Made by a program: the position numbers and the translations under genes | Shown here: piece by piece, positions 46,193 through 55,903 of the stretch | Position numbering within the stretch: the first letter of the stretch is position 1 | Layout of the letters: each line of letters opens with the position of its first letter | Source of the DNA: Chelativorans sp. Marseille-P2723 | GTDB lineage: Bacteria; Pseudomonadota; Alphaproteobacteria; Rhizobiales; Rhizobiaceae | NCBI RefSeq assembly: GCF_902809845.1 | Contig: NZ_CADDWI010000008.1 | Span: 1-64,000 of the forward strand | Reading direction: 5' to 3' | DNA: 64,000 nucleotides | Notes under the pieces: model-generated | What the model was told of the DNA's origin: nothing | Databases searched by the model: none | The model's input: the letters and a program-made list of their open reading frames with translations, nothing else

Positions 46193-47097
46193 CTGCTACA
46201 TACTCCAATACGCGCTCCGGCTTCGTGGCTCTGATCGGCGCGCCGAACGCCGGCAAGTCCACGCTCATCAACCAGTTGGTGGGAGCCAAGGTTTCGATTG
46301 TCACGCACAAGGTGCAGACGACGCGATCCATTATTCGCGGCATCACCACACACAACCAGACGCAGATCGTTTTTGTTGACACGCCCGGCATCTTCAAGCC
46401 GCGCCGGCGGCTCGACCGCGCGATGGTCACCACAGCCTGGGGTGGTGCCAAGGATGCCGATCTGGTCGCTTTGCTTATCGATGCTGAGCGTGGCATAGGC
46501 GCGGATACGGAAGCCATACTGGAAAAGCTGCCCGACATACGCCAGCCGAAAATCCTGATACTGAACAAGGTCGACCGCGTGAAACGGGAGAACCTTCTGG
46601 CGCTTGCCGCGCAGCTTAATGAGCGCGTGGCCTTCGAGCGCACCTTCATGATCTCCGCCCTGACGGGGGATGGCTGCGGCGATCTTCTCGGCTATCTGGC
46701 AGAGGCACTGCCGGAAGGACCGTGGTACTATCCGGAAGATCAGATTTCGGATTTGCCGCTGCGCCAGCTTGCGGCGGAGATCACGCGAGAGAAGATCTTT
46801 TTGCGGCTGCATCAGGAACTTCCCTACTCCACACATGTGGAAACGGAAAGATGGGAAGAAAGGAAGGACGGCTCGGTGCGCATCGAGCAGGTTATCTATG
46901 TTGAACGCGACAGTCAGAAGAAGATCGTTCTCGGCCACAAGGGAGCCAGCATCCGCGCTATCGGCCAGGTTGCACGCGAGGAACTCTCGGCCATGCTTGA
47001 GGCAAAGGTGCATCTTTTCCTTTTCGTGAAGGTGCGCGAAAAATGGAGTGACGACCCCGAGCGCTACCGGGAGATGGGGCTTGAGTTTCCCGGCTAA
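46189..47097 (+). CDS. era: GTPase Era
   Basis: Era is an essential GTPase that binds 16S rRNA in 30S subunit assembly. The ATG at 46189 (overlap ATGA with rnc) gives 302 residues: P-loop [20 protein letters not shown], switch [24 protein letters not shown] in [14 protein letters not shown], and a C-terminal KH domain ([20 protein letters not shown]). The frame is open further upstream inside rnc, but era homology starts here. Confidence 0.97.
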   Translation: MTATYSNTRSGFVALIGAPNAGKSTLINQLVGAKVSIVTHKVQTTRSIIRGITTHNQTQIVFVDTPGIFKPRRRLDRAMVTTAWGGAKDADLVALLIDAERGIGADTEAILEKLPDIRQPKILILNKVDRVKRENLLALAAQLNERVAFERTFMISALTGDGCGDLLGYLAEALPEGPWYYPEDQISDLPLRQLAAEITREKIFLRLHQELPYSTHVETERWEERKDGSVRIEQVIYVERDSQKKIVLGHKGASIRAIGQVAREELSAMLEAKVHLFLFVKVREKWSDDPERYREMGLEFPG

Positions 47098-47132
47098 CGC
47101 CATGGAGAAGAAGCCCGGAAGGAGTGCCTTCC

Positions 47133-47864
47133 ATGGAGTGGCGTGACGAAGGTATTATTCTCGGCACCCGCAAGCATGGGGAAGCGGGCGTCATCCTGGA
47201 GGCCATGACGGCCGCACATGGGCGCCATCTGGGTCTTGTTCGGGGTGGACGCTCGCGCCGCATGCAACCGGTGCTGCAGCCCGGAAACCGCGTCGAGCTC
47301 TTATGGCGTGCAAGGCTTGAGGAGCATCTGGGCGCCTATCAGGTGGAACCGCTCAAGCTCGAGGCGGCGCGGCTGATGGGTTCCAGCATCGCCGTCTACG
47401 GACTTCAGACGATCGGCGCCCATATACGGCTCCTGCCGGAACGCGATCCCTATCCGGCCCTTTACGAAACGCTTGGCGTGGTGCTGGCCCATCTGGACGA
47501 CCCAGCAATTGCAGGAGCACTCTTTGCCCGTTTCGAACTGGCGCTTCTGGAGGAGTTAGGCTTTGGGCTGGACATCGCACAATGCGCGCTCACCGGCAGC
47601 CGGGAGTGCCTTGCCTATGTTTCGCCCAGAACAGGCCGCGCCGTCACATACGAGGCGGGCGCGCCCTGGCGCGACAAGCTGCTTCGGCTGCCGGCGTTTC
47701 TGCAGGGGCATGGCGAGGCCTACTGTGACAGTGTGGCTCTTTCCGAGGCCTTCGCCTTGATAGGCTTTTTCCTTAACCGGCATGTCTACGAGCCGCGCGG
47801 TATCCAGGAACCTGAGGCGCGCTCCGGACTTCTTGCAGCACTGAAACGGGGACTTGAAAGCTAG
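47133..47864 (+). CDS. recO: DNA repair protein RecO
   Basis: RecO loads RecA onto SSB-coated DNA in the RecFOR pathway. The 243-residue protein starts [20 protein letters not shown] with [20 protein letters not shown] (OB fold), and has the helical middle and the C-terminal domain with [19 protein letters not shown]; the zinc cysteines are reduced, as usual in alphaproteobacteria. I start at ATG 47133 because GGAAGGAG is about 11 bases upstream; a GTG at 47124 is too close to that site. Confidence 0.94.
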   Translation: MEWRDEGIILGTRKHGEAGVILEAMTAAHGRHLGLVRGGRSRRMQPVLQPGNRVELLWRARLEEHLGAYQVEPLKLEAARLMGSSIAVYGLQTIGAHIRLLPERDPYPALYETLGVVLAHLDDPAIAGALFARFELALLEELGFGLDIAQCALTGSRECLAYVSPRTGRAVTYEAGAPWRDKLLRLPAFLQGHGEAYCDSVALSEAFALIGFFLNRHVYEPRGIQEPEARSGLLAALKRGLES

Positions 47865-47919
47865 ATTGGCCGGCACTGCGATCCAGAGCAGTGCCACTGC
47901 CTTTTCTTCCCGGCGCAAA

Positions 47920-48807
47920 TTAGCCCGCCTGTTCCGGAACGCCGTTTTCTCCTTGTCCCGGGATGAAGTGCACGACCCGTTGGGGCAGAGCGATGGTGAT
48001 TCCGCTTTGTTCCAGCGCCTGTGTTACCGCCCTGGTAAGATCGAACCGCGTCTGCCAAAAATCCGATGTCGTGGTCCAATAACGCAGGGTGACAATGATT
48101 GCACTTTCGCTCAGTTCCCACACAAAGGTTTCCGGCGCCGGCAGGGAAAGTGCCCGCTCATCCGCCATTGCAAGTTTTAGCATGATACTCTGGGCGAGAT
48201 CGATATCGTCACCATAGCCAATACGGATAGCGATATCGTTGCGGCGGGTGGCATTGCGCGAATAGTTGGTGACGGCCCGATTCCACAATTCGCTGTTGGG
48301 AGATAACACGAATACCCCATCGGCCGATTTCAGTTCAGTCGCGAAAAGGCCAATCTCCTCCACCGTTCCGGCTATGCCACCCGCGTCGATATATTCACCC
48401 ACCTTGAAGGGCTTCAGCACGAGCAGCATGATCCCGGCTGCGATATTCTGCAAGGTTCCCTGCAGAGCAAGACCAATAGCAAGGCCGGCTGCACCGAGCG
48501 CGGCGATGATGCTCGCCGTCTGCACGCCGAACTGCGCCAGTACAGTAACGGCGACCAGTACGAGGATCGTGTAGCGCACGAGCTTGGAAAGAAAGCGCTG
48601 CAATGTTTCATCGAAGGCAGGAAAGCGGCGCAGGCCGGTCCGGGTCCAGCGTTCCAGCAAGCCGGCGACGGTATAGCCCACAACGATGATGATGATCGCG
48701 CCCACGAAATTGAAGGCAAAGGTGACGGCAAGCTCACCTGCTTGCGCCAGTATGCTTTCGGCGGCGCTAAACATTGCAGCCGTGTCCAGTTCCATTGATA
48801 CCCCCAC
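47920..48807 (-). CDS. Small-conductance mechanosensitive channel, MscS family
   Basis: A 295-residue inner-membrane channel that opens under membrane tension to release solutes. Three membrane helices are visible (VTFAFNFVGAIIIIVVGYTV; RYTILVLVAVTVLAQFG; ASIIAALGAAGLAIGLALQG), the third with the glycine/alanine pattern of MscS pore helices, and the conserved NIAAGIMLLVLKPFKVGEYI follows. The C-terminal part is the usual alpha/beta vestibule. Convergent with recO. Confidence 0.93.
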   Translation of the reverse strand: MGVSMELDTAAMFSAAESILAQAGELAVTFAFNFVGAIIIIVVGYTVAGLLERWTRTGLRRFPAFDETLQRFLSKLVRYTILVLVAVTVLAQFGVQTASIIAALGAAGLAIGLALQGTLQNIAAGIMLLVLKPFKVGEYIDAGGIAGTVEEIGLFATELKSADGVFVLSPNSELWNRAVTNYSRNATRRNDIAIRIGYGDDIDLAQSIMLKLAMADERALSLPAPETFVWELSESAIIVTLRYWTTTSDFWQTRFDLTRAVTQALEQSGITIALPQRVVHFIPGQGENGVPEQAG

Positions 48808-49009
48808 GCTCGGCGTTCTCGATGCGTCCTGCGCCGATCGGTCTTCCCTGCGGCGGCAGCCGTCGGCATGCTGACCGGTCTTGATCCACGCTGCCTAACC
48901 CTAAGAGGAAAATAAAGCGTTGACCCCGGCACGGCGGCGATTTTGAGGCTGGCAGCACGATCCAGTGATGATATGAGTTGCAGCCTTGGTTCGAGGTGAT
49001 CCGCATCCC

Positions 49010-49462
49010 ATGCATGCCGACATTCGTCCGGCTCGCGCGTCCGACATTGAAGCGCTGCTTTCTATCGAGAACAGTGTTTTCGAGACTGATCGCCTGTCGC
49101 GTCGGTCATTCCAGCACCATGTCAAAAGCAGAACGGCTTTGCTGCTCGTATTGGAGCGTGAAGGGGGGATTGCTGGCTATGCTCTTCTTTTGTTCCGGGA
49201 CGGCAGCCGAGTTGCTCGGCTCTACTCGATTGCCGTAATGCTAGGGCGTGAGAGGCGAGGGCTTGGAAAATGGCTGCTCTCGGCCGCGGAAGGAGCGGCC
49301 CTGTCGCGTGGCTGCATCCTGATGCGCCTTGAAGTGCGCGAAGAGAACCAACGCGCCCTCGAACTTTATCAACGCACCGGATACCGCCGAATAGGAAAGA
49401 TGCATGGCTATTATCAGGACGGCACAGCAGCGCTGCGTCTGGAAAAAGATCTGAGGGCTTGA
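49010..49462 (+). CDS. GNAT family N-acetyltransferase
   Basis: From ATG 49010 (MHADIRPARASDIEALLSIE) a 150-residue GNAT acetyltransferase. The acetyl-CoA-binding motif is seen in GRERRGLGKWLLSAAEGAAL (Q/RxxGxG/A type) with LYSIAVMLG before it and ALELYQRTGYRRIGKMHGYY after, similar to RimI. It stands 7 bases before an RLAN/ATP-grasp gene, so the two are one unit. Pairs of GNAT and ATP-grasp amidoligases have been proposed to build or cap peptide-like metabolites; the substrate is unknown. Confidence 0.88.
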   Translation: MHADIRPARASDIEALLSIENSVFETDRLSRRSFQHHVKSRTALLLVLEREGGIAGYALLLFRDGSRVARLYSIAVMLGRERRGLGKWLLSAAEGAALSRGCILMRLEVREENQRALELYQRTGYRRIGKMHGYYQDGTAALRLEKDLRA

Positions 49463-49469
49463 TTCGATC

Positions 49470-50930
49470 ATGAGCTGGGTCATTCTCACGGGCCGGCAGA
49501 ACGATCTCGACCAGGTGGCAACGCCGCACAAGATCATCACCAGCAAGGATTATCTCGCGCATCCCGTGCTTTTCCGAGGACAGAGGCCGAAGATCATCAA
49601 CCTGTCCAACAGCTATGCCTATCAAAGCCGCGGCTACTATGCCTCGCTGCTTGCTAGCTCGCGGGGACACAAGGTGATCCCCACGGTCGAGACGATGATC
49701 GACCTGTCCGGTCGTAAGCTTTACGAGAATGCGCTTCCAGAGCTGGAAGAGGCGTTGAACCGCTGCCGCAAGGATTTAGGTGGCAGTTTTCCGCAAAGCG
49801 TGGACATCTTCTTCGGTATCGGACCAACCAAAGCCTGGGACCGTTTCGCACGCCTTTTATTCGACTGGTTCAGGGCTCCTGCGCTGAAAGTGGCGATCAC
49901 GGATGGCGAATGGGCAAGGATTCGGAAAATTGGCTTTCTGCCCCTGAACCGGATGAGGAAGGAGGAAAAGGAGCGTTTTCTAGCTAGCCTTGGCACCTAT
50001 ACCGGACGGCAGTGGCGCGATAGCAGGACAAGGACGCCCGCCCGCTACACCTTCGCCACGCTGATATCTCCTCATGAAGAATTGCCGCCCTCAACCGTTG
50101 GCTCGCTCAAATACTGGTCGCGGATCGCCGCGAAAATGGGCGTGGAGGTCGAGCCGATCACGAAGAAGGACCTTGCCAGGCTGGCCAATTACGATGCGTT
50201 GTTCATCCGCGAAACAACGACCATTTCCAACCATACCTATCGTTTCGCTCGCCGCGCACAGCAGGAGGGCATGCCGGTTATCGATGATCCGTTGTCGATG
50301 ATCCGCTGCACCAACAAGGTCTACCTGAATGAACTGATGCTGTTCAACAGAGTGCCCGTTCCGCCGACAGTCATGATTTCCGGCCTGAACGATCTGAAGA
50401 CTGCGGCCGACATATTGGGCTTTCCGCTCGTGCTTAAGATTCCCGATAGCGCCTTTTCACGCGGTGTGAAGAAGGCGGCCAACATGGCCGAGCTGAAGGA
50501 ACTTGCTACTAGATGGCTGGAAGATACCGATCTTCTGCTTGCGCAGAAATTTCTGCCTACCGAATTCGACTGGCGTATTGGCGTGCTGGGGGGCCAGCCA
50601 CTTTTTTCAGTTCAGTACCTGATGGCCAAGAAGCACTGGCAGATTGTGAATCATGAGCGAGGCGGCAAGCCGGATGAAGGAGGCTTTCGCTCCTTTACGC
50701 TTGCGGAAACGCCGGCGGAGGTGATCGACGTGGCAGTGCGGGCGGCGCGCTGCATTGGGGACGGGCTCTACGGCGTCGATCTGAAAGAGACACCGGACGG
50801 CATCCATGTGATTGAGGTAAACGACAATCCGAATCTCGACCATGGTTGCGAGGATGCGAGCGAGAAAGATCGGGTCTGGATCCGGCTTACGCAATGGTTC
50901 ATCGACAGGCTGGAGCGACAGGGAAGATAA
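49470..50930 (+). CDS. RimK-like ATP-grasp ligase with N-terminal RLAN domain
   Basis: A 486-residue protein with an N-terminal RimK-like-ATP-grasp-associated domain (MSWVILTGRQNDLDQVATPH; INLSNSYAYQSRGYYASLLA) and a C-terminal ATP-grasp ligase (VYLNELMLFNRVPVPPTVMI; FPLVLKIPDSAFSRGVKKAA; DLLLAQKFLPTEFDWRIGVL; GIHVIEVNDNPNLDHGCEDA with the magnesium site ExNxNP-like). RimK relatives add glutamate or other amino acids to proteins or peptides. It is coupled with the GNAT gene upstream. The natural acceptor is not known. Confidence 0.88.
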   Translation: MSWVILTGRQNDLDQVATPHKIITSKDYLAHPVLFRGQRPKIINLSNSYAYQSRGYYASLLASSRGHKVIPTVETMIDLSGRKLYENALPELEEALNRCRKDLGGSFPQSVDIFFGIGPTKAWDRFARLLFDWFRAPALKVAITDGEWARIRKIGFLPLNRMRKEEKERFLASLGTYTGRQWRDSRTRTPARYTFATLISPHEELPPSTVGSLKYWSRIAAKMGVEVEPITKKDLARLANYDALFIRETTTISNHTYRFARRAQQEGMPVIDDPLSMIRCTNKVYLNELMLFNRVPVPPTVMISGLNDLKTAADILGFPLVLKIPDSAFSRGVKKAANMAELKELATRWLEDTDLLLAQKFLPTEFDWRIGVLGGQPLFSVQYLMAKKHWQIVNHERGGKPDEGGFRSFTLAETPAEVIDVAVRAARCIGDGLYGVDLKETPDGIHVIEVNDNPNLDHGCEDASEKDRVWIRLTQWFIDRLERQGR

Positions 50931-51407
50931 AGCATTTCCCGGTAACCATGACTTGATTCTTGATGTGATGTTCGCGTGTGATTCAGGGTCCGCCTTGGCG
51001 AGGTGGATGATAGGAAGAGCACTGAGCGCGGATCGTCGGTCACGGGGCCTGAAGGCCGGGAACGAAGAAGCTTTGGCCCGGCAGGGGGCGGATCGGCGTT
51101 GGCGGGAGCGCAATCCGCTCGGTTGCACGGCGGGTGGACGGCGGCGCATGAGCGAGGCGATCTAGACTAGCGATCAAGGCGGCGCTTCCTGGCTTTACCT
51201 GTCGCCTTAGAGGTCTGTTTCAATCCTACCGAGAAAGCCGCGGCCAGCCGCAAGTCGCTGCTGCGCACAAAAGCCGAAAGGACTATCGCCCGAATTGGAC
51301 ACGGCCGGACCGATCCTCGACCTCTTCCCTCCCGCCGAATGCGCGAAATTGCTTCAAGGCAGCCGGATGTGTCCGACATTAAACCGGACGTGCTCTAGCC
51401 CGGAGCT
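50931..51407. other. Intergenic stretch between convergent genes, no gene seen
   Basis: Short ORFs exist on both strands, but none has a ribosome site, conserved-looking composition or known motif. No clear terminator hairpin was found. Confidence 0.35.
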
Positions 51408-52043
51408 TTAGACGCTTGCCACGCTCTGTTCTGGCAGTCCGGAAGTCCGCTCGGCTTCCAGCGCTTCGAAGCGTGCGAGATAGGCGTCCTGCGCATCCCG
51501 AGCGGGTTGCGGAGAAAGGTCGAGACTAACGGTCGACAAGCCGCGTGGATGGCCGAAAATGCGTGCTGCCTCATCGCGGTCGAAGCCTGCCAGTTGAGTT
51601 GCCTCGAAGAAGGCGACGATGCGATCGGCACGCTTGATCTCACGGGTAAGGCTAACGGGAAGGTCGGCAGGGAGGCCGAAACGCAGATGGATCGCGGTCT
51701 GTAACCGTTTTTCTACCAATTTGTAGTCGTCGCCAAGCGTAGCCTTGAAAGGAGAGATCATGTCGCCGATCACATATTCGGGTGCATCATGAAGAAGCGT
51801 GGCCAGCAGCCAGTCTGGCGAGGCATTCAGATTAAGATTGCGCAACACCTGCTCAACCAGAAGCGAATGCTGGGCGACCGAGAAGGCGTGGTCACCACGG
51901 GTTTGTCCGTTCCAACGGGCAACGCGCGCAAGCCCATGGGCGATGTCGCTGATCTCTACATCAAGCGGCGAGGGGTCCAGAAGGTCAAGCCGCCGCCCGG
52001 AAAGCATGCGCTGCCATGCCCGTGCTGCCGGTCGCCTTGCCAT
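51408..52043 (-). CDS. HD-domain phosphohydrolase, YfbR-like
   Basis: A 211-residue HD-superfamily metal-dependent phosphohydrolase. The metal ligands are in HAFSVAQHSLLVEQVLRN (His), LLATLLHDAPEYVIGDMISP (HD) and KRADRIVAFFEATQLAGFDR (Asp). YfbR hydrolyses deoxynucleoside monophosphates; this longer, rhizobial form may act similarly. Its ATG overlaps the stop of the YgfZ-like gene (TAATG), an order common in the group. Confidence 0.88.
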   Translation of the reverse strand: MARRPAARAWQRMLSGRRLDLLDPSPLDVEISDIAHGLARVARWNGQTRGDHAFSVAQHSLLVEQVLRNLNLNASPDWLLATLLHDAPEYVIGDMISPFKATLGDDYKLVEKRLQTAIHLRFGLPADLPVSLTREIKRADRIVAFFEATQLAGFDRDEAARIFGHPRGLSTVSLDLSPQPARDAQDAYLARFEALEAERTSGLPEQSVASV

Positions 52044-52903
52044 TACTCCGACTTTTCGCTGCTTCCGGTGAGCGTGAAGGAGGCAAATTCCGGTACACGA
52101 AAAGTGAGGGCGACGTCGCCAGCCATCACCGGAATTCCGGCCTCCATGGCTTCGGCGACACGGTCGATACGCACGATCGCAAGGCCATCCATGCTGCTCA
52201 CGGAGCCGAGTGCGCCGATAGATCGGCCCCCCGCAGTTATCTCGGTTCCTGGGGCGGGCAAAGTACCTTCACCTTTGGCGATTACGAGCCTGCGGCGCGC
52301 GGTGCCCCTGTGATGCATGCGGGAGACAACCTCCTGTCCCACATAGCATCCCTTCTTCAGTCCCACACCGCCATTCTGGTCGAACAGAATGTCATGCGGG
52401 AAAGCGTCGCCCAGCGCATACTCCGCTCCGCTCTCGGCTACCCCGTGGGCAATCCGAAGCCGGTGCCATGCGTCGACATCCTGGCCGGCTTCCTGAGCTT
52501 TGCTGTGGTAATGCCTCATTACATTCAAGGTGGCGGGAAAGCGCCGGTCGTGCACGCTTGAATCGATCGTTAAACCCGCTGAATCAATTTCCCAGGAAAC
52601 AGCCACATGCAACTGTTCTTCCAGCAAGAAATCGACCTTCGACCGTAGCCGGTAGAACATGAGCCGCTTACGAAGGTCGTCTGCAACATCTGCGCGGCAT
52701 TCCAGCCAAAAGCGTTCGTCTCCCGCGCGCGATATGAGGAAATCAAAAAGAACCTTGCCCTGTGGCGTCAGCAGTGCACCAGGACGGGCTTCATCGGGAG
52801 CAAGGGCGGAGAGATCCGTGGTGATGACGTTTTGCAGGAGCGTTTCCGCATCAGATCCAGCGGCGAGAATGAGAGAGCGGTCGGGCAGTTTGACTAAAGG
52901 CAT
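52043..52903 (-). CDS. ygfZ: YgfZ/GcvT-domain folate-binding protein
   Basis: YgfZ (IBA57 type) is a tetrahydrofolate-binding protein needed for the activity of certain 4Fe-4S enzymes. The hallmark KGCYVGQEVVSRMHHRGTAR (K-G-C-Y-x-G-Q-E) is present, with PLVKLPDRSLILAAGSDAET at the start and LTPQGKVLFDFLISRAGDE. I choose ATG 52903; the frame is open to 52993 but homology starts at MPLVKL. Length 286, typical. Confidence 0.93.
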   Translation of the reverse strand: MPLVKLPDRSLILAAGSDAETLLQNVITTDLSALAPDEARPGALLTPQGKVLFDFLISRAGDERFWLECRADVADDLRKRLMFYRLRSKVDFLLEEQLHVAVSWEIDSAGLTIDSSVHDRRFPATLNVMRHYHSKAQEAGQDVDAWHRLRIAHGVAESGAEYALGDAFPHDILFDQNGGVGLKKGCYVGQEVVSRMHHRGTARRRLVIAKGEGTLPAPGTEITAGGRSIGALGSVSSMDGLAIVRIDRVAEAMEAGIPVMAGDVALTFRVPEFASFTLTGSSEKSE

Positions 52904-53005
52904 TGCGGAACCCATCGAAACAGCGTCATGGATTAGGTAAGCTCGGTCTCCGTCTGCGGCAACCTTCCTTGCGCGGGACCGCGACAGCGGCAATGTGCCA
53001 GCCTT

Positions 53006-53719
53006 TCAGTCGCCAGCCACGAAATAAACCCAGCGCCCGTCGGGAGTGATGCCGGACCGGAAAAAGATATAGGCGCCGAAGTTCTTCATCTCTTCATAGT
53101 CACCAGCAGTCACGATGGTAAACAGTTCGACCCGCTGCTCCGGCGTCAGATCCTCAAGCGGAATGGCGAAGAAGTAGGGCCACACATAGAGTTCCTCTTC
53201 CGTGCCGGGGTTGAGCCGCACGAAACCCGCCTCCATGATCTCTAGCAGGATGGCTAGAATTTCCTGGCCGTCTTCGTCGCCCGACACTTCGCGCAGGAAG
53301 TCGATGGGATCGCCTTCTAGGGCGCCCAGGGCTAGCTGGGTGGCTGAGAGGCCGCTGCCAATCAGCGGGCGCAAGCGTTCCAAATCGCCGCTGCGGGCCG
53401 CTTCGATGATGAGCTGGCGCATACGCTTTACCGGTTCCGGCAGCGCGCCGACATCGTAAAGTATCTCTGGCGTTCCCTGATCCGGGTCATGCCGCATGGC
53501 ATCGCCCTGGGCCTCTCCGCCTTGAGGTGAAGCAATCGTCGCGTTCGGGAGTGGGGCCCGTTCGACTCCCTCATACACTTCTTCGGGAGGCACATATTCA
53601 GGCAGGGTGTCACTAAGCGCGTGCGCCTTCGAGAGCATGGCAGAGCCCAGCATCATGAGCATTGCCGCGACAGCCGGGAAGAAAACGGGAAAGGGGATCG
53701 GCATCGCTACCTGCAGCAT
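53006..53719 (-). CDS. Conserved rhizobial exported protein
   Basis: A 237-residue protein with an N-terminal signal or anchor (FPVFFPAVAAMLMMLGSAML, possible cleavage near AHA). The mature part has KRMRQLIIEAARSGDLERLR, LIGSGLSATQLALGALEGDP (ankyrin-like helix pair) and ELYVWPYFFAIPLEDLTPEQ, ending GITPDGRWVYFVAGD. Similar proteins of unknown function occur across Rhizobiales (from memory). A periplasmic role is likely. ATG at 53704 is an alternative start. Confidence 0.8.
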   Translation of the reverse strand: MLQVAMPIPFPVFFPAVAAMLMMLGSAMLSKAHALSDTLPEYVPPEEVYEGVERAPLPNATIASPQGGEAQGDAMRHDPDQGTPEILYDVGALPEPVKRMRQLIIEAARSGDLERLRPLIGSGLSATQLALGALEGDPIDFLREVSGDEDGQEILAILLEIMEAGFVRLNPGTEEELYVWPYFFAIPLEDLTPEQRVELFTIVTAGDYEEMKNFGAYIFFRSGITPDGRWVYFVAGD

Positions 53720-53846
53720 CGCCCAGGATTGGGAGAACTATGAACTTGTTGTTCTGAGAACTCGCCTCAACATATCTTGAAAGGCAGCCCCCATAGATCA
53801 GGCCCACCTTTCCAGAAATCTTTTCTAGCGAAACCGACCGGCAATC

Positions 53847-54104
53847 TCAATGCCGGGTACGCGTGGGCAGGAATTTTCCGGCAAGCGTGCGCTCTCGCAT
53901 CTGATCTAACAGGGCAATGGCCGCTTCCTCGTTGCCATGTTTGCAGAGTTCGGTGAGCGCGGTGGCGAGCGCAGCTTCGGCGATGATTTCGGGCTCGATG
54001 CCCGCAAGAAGCCCTTCAGCCCAGGCAGCATTGTGGCACTCGTTACAGGTCGTACGCTTCTCTTCCTCGATCATCGCTTCGATGTCGGCAACTGTCATGT
54101 GCAT
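53847..54104 (-). CDS. Small conserved hypothetical protein
   Basis: An 85-residue soluble protein. It has a C-x-x-C-x-x-x near the start (RTTCNECHNAAWAEGLLAGI) and a cysteine later (LTELCKHGNEEAAIALLDQM), and is otherwise helical. The CNECHNA stretch could bind metal or haem-like c-type cofactors only if exported, but there is no signal peptide. Small proteins like it accompany TIGR02301 genes in rhizobia. Function unknown. Confidence 0.65.
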   Translation of the reverse strand: MHMTVADIEAMIEEEKRTTCNECHNAAWAEGLLAGIEPEIIAEAALATALTELCKHGNEEAAIALLDQMRERTLAGKFLPTRTRH

Positions 54105-54240
54105 GGCAATCTACCCGTTCTCCGGCACCAACTGAGCGCCGCTACCCTATTGTCCCCGTGCAACAGCTAGCATGAAAATTGCGGCGGCATCGCGAAACGT
54201 CGTTCGCATGGTGAATGAAAAATGAATCGGAAGGCGCGCG

Positions 54241-54609
54241 TCAGTTCCCGTAACGCATAACAATATCGCCGGCGAGTTCTTCGCCTTCCTTCATGTAACG
54301 GTCGAGTGCCTCCAATGCCGCATCCGTACAATTCGTGTAGATGGCGGCAAAGGAGCGGTATCCATGATTGAAACTGCCAACCAGCATGGTTCTCCGTTCC
54401 TCTGACGGCGCCTCGGCTTCGAGCAGCGCCTCCATCTGCCTGCGCCATGAATCACCGTCTTCGCCGCACAGCCCACGTAGGAAATGAACGGAGCCGAGAA
54501 CCTCCGCAAGCCTCGTCAATTGACGGTCATACGGAACCTCCATTGCCTGGGAGGCAGCAGGGCCGCATGACAACCAGGCAAGGAGGGAAAGCAGGATCAG
54601 TCGTTGCAT
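54241..54609 (-). CDS. TIGR02301 family exported protein
   Basis: A 122-residue protein with a signal peptide (LILLSLLAWLSCGPAASQAM) and the TIGR02301 pattern: RLAEVLGSVHFLRGLCGEDG, DSWRRQMEALLEAEAPSEER, and SFNHGYRSFAAIYTNCTDAA with the conserved F-N-x-G-Y-R. Two cysteines (LRGLCG, YTNCT) may pair. Family function is unknown; it is typical of Rhizobiales and sits next to a NUDIX gene here as in other members. Confidence 0.88.
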   Translation of the reverse strand: MQRLILLSLLAWLSCGPAASQAMEVPYDRQLTRLAEVLGSVHFLRGLCGEDGDSWRRQMEALLEAEAPSEERRTMLVGSFNHGYRSFAAIYTNCTDAALEALDRYMKEGEELAGDIVMRYGN

Positions 54610-54640
54610 GCCAATTCTCTTGCCGGGAAGAAAGGCGGGT

Positions 54641-55057
54641 TCAAGGCCAAGTGGGTTCCTGCCGGCCCGTGGCTATAGTTTCTGCCAAGGCTTGCGTACT
54701 TTCGGTCACAGGTAGGCCGCGCATCTCCTCGACCGTGTACCAGCCTGCAAGATCAGCATCGTCACCTACCTGAAGCTCTCCCTCGAAGTCAGCGCTGCGG
54801 AAGACCTTCAAGCGAAAGCGCTGACCGCCATCGCCCTCCAGAACCATCTCTGTCAGAGGCGCGAGCATTCCTACGAGCAGTCCCGTTTCTTCCCGAAGCT
54901 CACGGCGTGCTGCCTCAGGCGCTGTTTCGCCGTTTTCAATGCGGCCGCCTGGAAAGGCGAAAAGACCGCGCGCCGGGGCGCGCCCGCGACGCACGAGCAG
55001 GAAGCGTCCATCGCGCATGATCACCACTGAAACGGCTGGAATTTCGGTTCTGTCCAT
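54641..55057 (-). CDS. NUDIX hydrolase
   Basis: From ATG 55057 (MDRTEIPAVSVVIMRDGRFL) a 138-residue enzyme with the complete Nudix box GGRIENGETAPEAARRELREE-type signature (Gx5Ex7REUxEE), preceded by GLFAFPGG. It likely removes oxidised or signalling nucleotides such as ADP-ribose or 8-oxo-dGTP. The frame is open to 55141 across the opposite-strand HMCES gene, which argues for the shorter form. Confidence 0.9.
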   Translation of the reverse strand: MDRTEIPAVSVVIMRDGRFLLVRRGRAPARGLFAFPGGRIENGETAPEAARRELREETGLLVGMLAPLTEMVLEGDGGQRFRLKVFRSADFEGELQVGDDADLAGWYTVEEMRGLPVTESTQALAETIATGRQEPTWP

Positions 55058-55139
55058 TGGTTTGTATCCGTTGCCGTAATATCTATTCTGCCTGATGCCG
55101 ATACGAAAGGTTTTAATAGAAGGAACCCTGTAACAGATC

Positions 55140-55874
55140 ATGTGTGGGCGCTTTGCATTGAAAAATTCGCCGCGGGAGGTGGAGGCGCTGCTCGGACTTG
55201 CCGAGGTGGAAGATTTTCCTCCGCGCTATAATATCGCGCCCACCCAGCCGATCCTGACGGTGATAGCCGGGCCTTCCCGCCCGCGCGGCTCGAACTTACC
55301 AGATAGGGAGACGCTTCTGGTGCGATGGGGGCTTTGGCCCTCCTGGGTGAAGAAGCCAAAGGAACTGCCGCTCCTGATCAATGCGCGCAGCGAAACGGCA
55401 GCGGAAAAGGCGGCTTTTCGCGCTGCGATGCGCCACCGCCGGGCTCTGATTCCGGCCTCCGGCTTCTACGAATGGAGGCGTGATGGCAGCGGCCGCTCGC
55501 AACCTTTCTGGGTTCAGCCCCGCTCAGGCGGGCTCGTCGCTTTTGCCGGTCTGGTAGAGACCTGGATAGAGCCAGGGGGCAGCGAAATAGATACCGGCGC
55601 GATCATGACCACGGCTGCATCCAGCGATCTTGCTTCCATCCACCACCGCATGCCCGTGGTGATCAGGCCGGAAGACTTCGCGCGTTGGCTCGATTGCCGC
55701 AGCTATGAGCCGCGCCATGTGGCCGACCTCTTGACTGCGGTCGAGGCCGGCTTTTTCGAGGTGATCCCGGTTTCCGACAAGGTCAACAGCGTGGCTAATA
55801 CAGGGCCGGACATTCAGGAGCCGGTAGAGCTGCCCGCCCCGGCTACTAAGGCACAGCAGCTACAACTCTTCTAA
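55140..55874 (+). CDS. HMCES/YedK-type SOS response-associated peptidase
   Basis: HMCES proteins form a stable thiazolidine crosslink with abasic sites in single-stranded DNA through Cys2. The 244-residue protein starts MCGRFALKNSPREVEALLGL, giving the catalytic Cys2 after methionine removal; NARSETAAEKAAFRAAMRHR, the conserved asparagine region, LIPASGFYEWRRDGSGRSQP (active-site glutamate) and SIHHRMPVVI (histidine) are all present. Length normal. Divergent from the NUDIX gene. Confidence 0.95.
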   Translation: MCGRFALKNSPREVEALLGLAEVEDFPPRYNIAPTQPILTVIAGPSRPRGSNLPDRETLLVRWGLWPSWVKKPKELPLLINARSETAAEKAAFRAAMRHRRALIPASGFYEWRRDGSGRSQPFWVQPRSGGLVAFAGLVETWIEPGGSEIDTGAIMTTAASSDLASIHHRMPVVIRPEDFARWLDCRSYEPRHVADLLTAVEAGFFEVIPVSDKVNSVANTGPDIQEPVELPAPATKAQQLQLF

Positions 55875-55903
55875 TCACCGCATTCCTGCGCGCCGATGGC
55901 CGG

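Noticed and set aside
46039-47103. 354-codon minus-strand ORF opposite era
   Set aside because: Antisense to an essential, motif-complete GTPase; no motif of its own.
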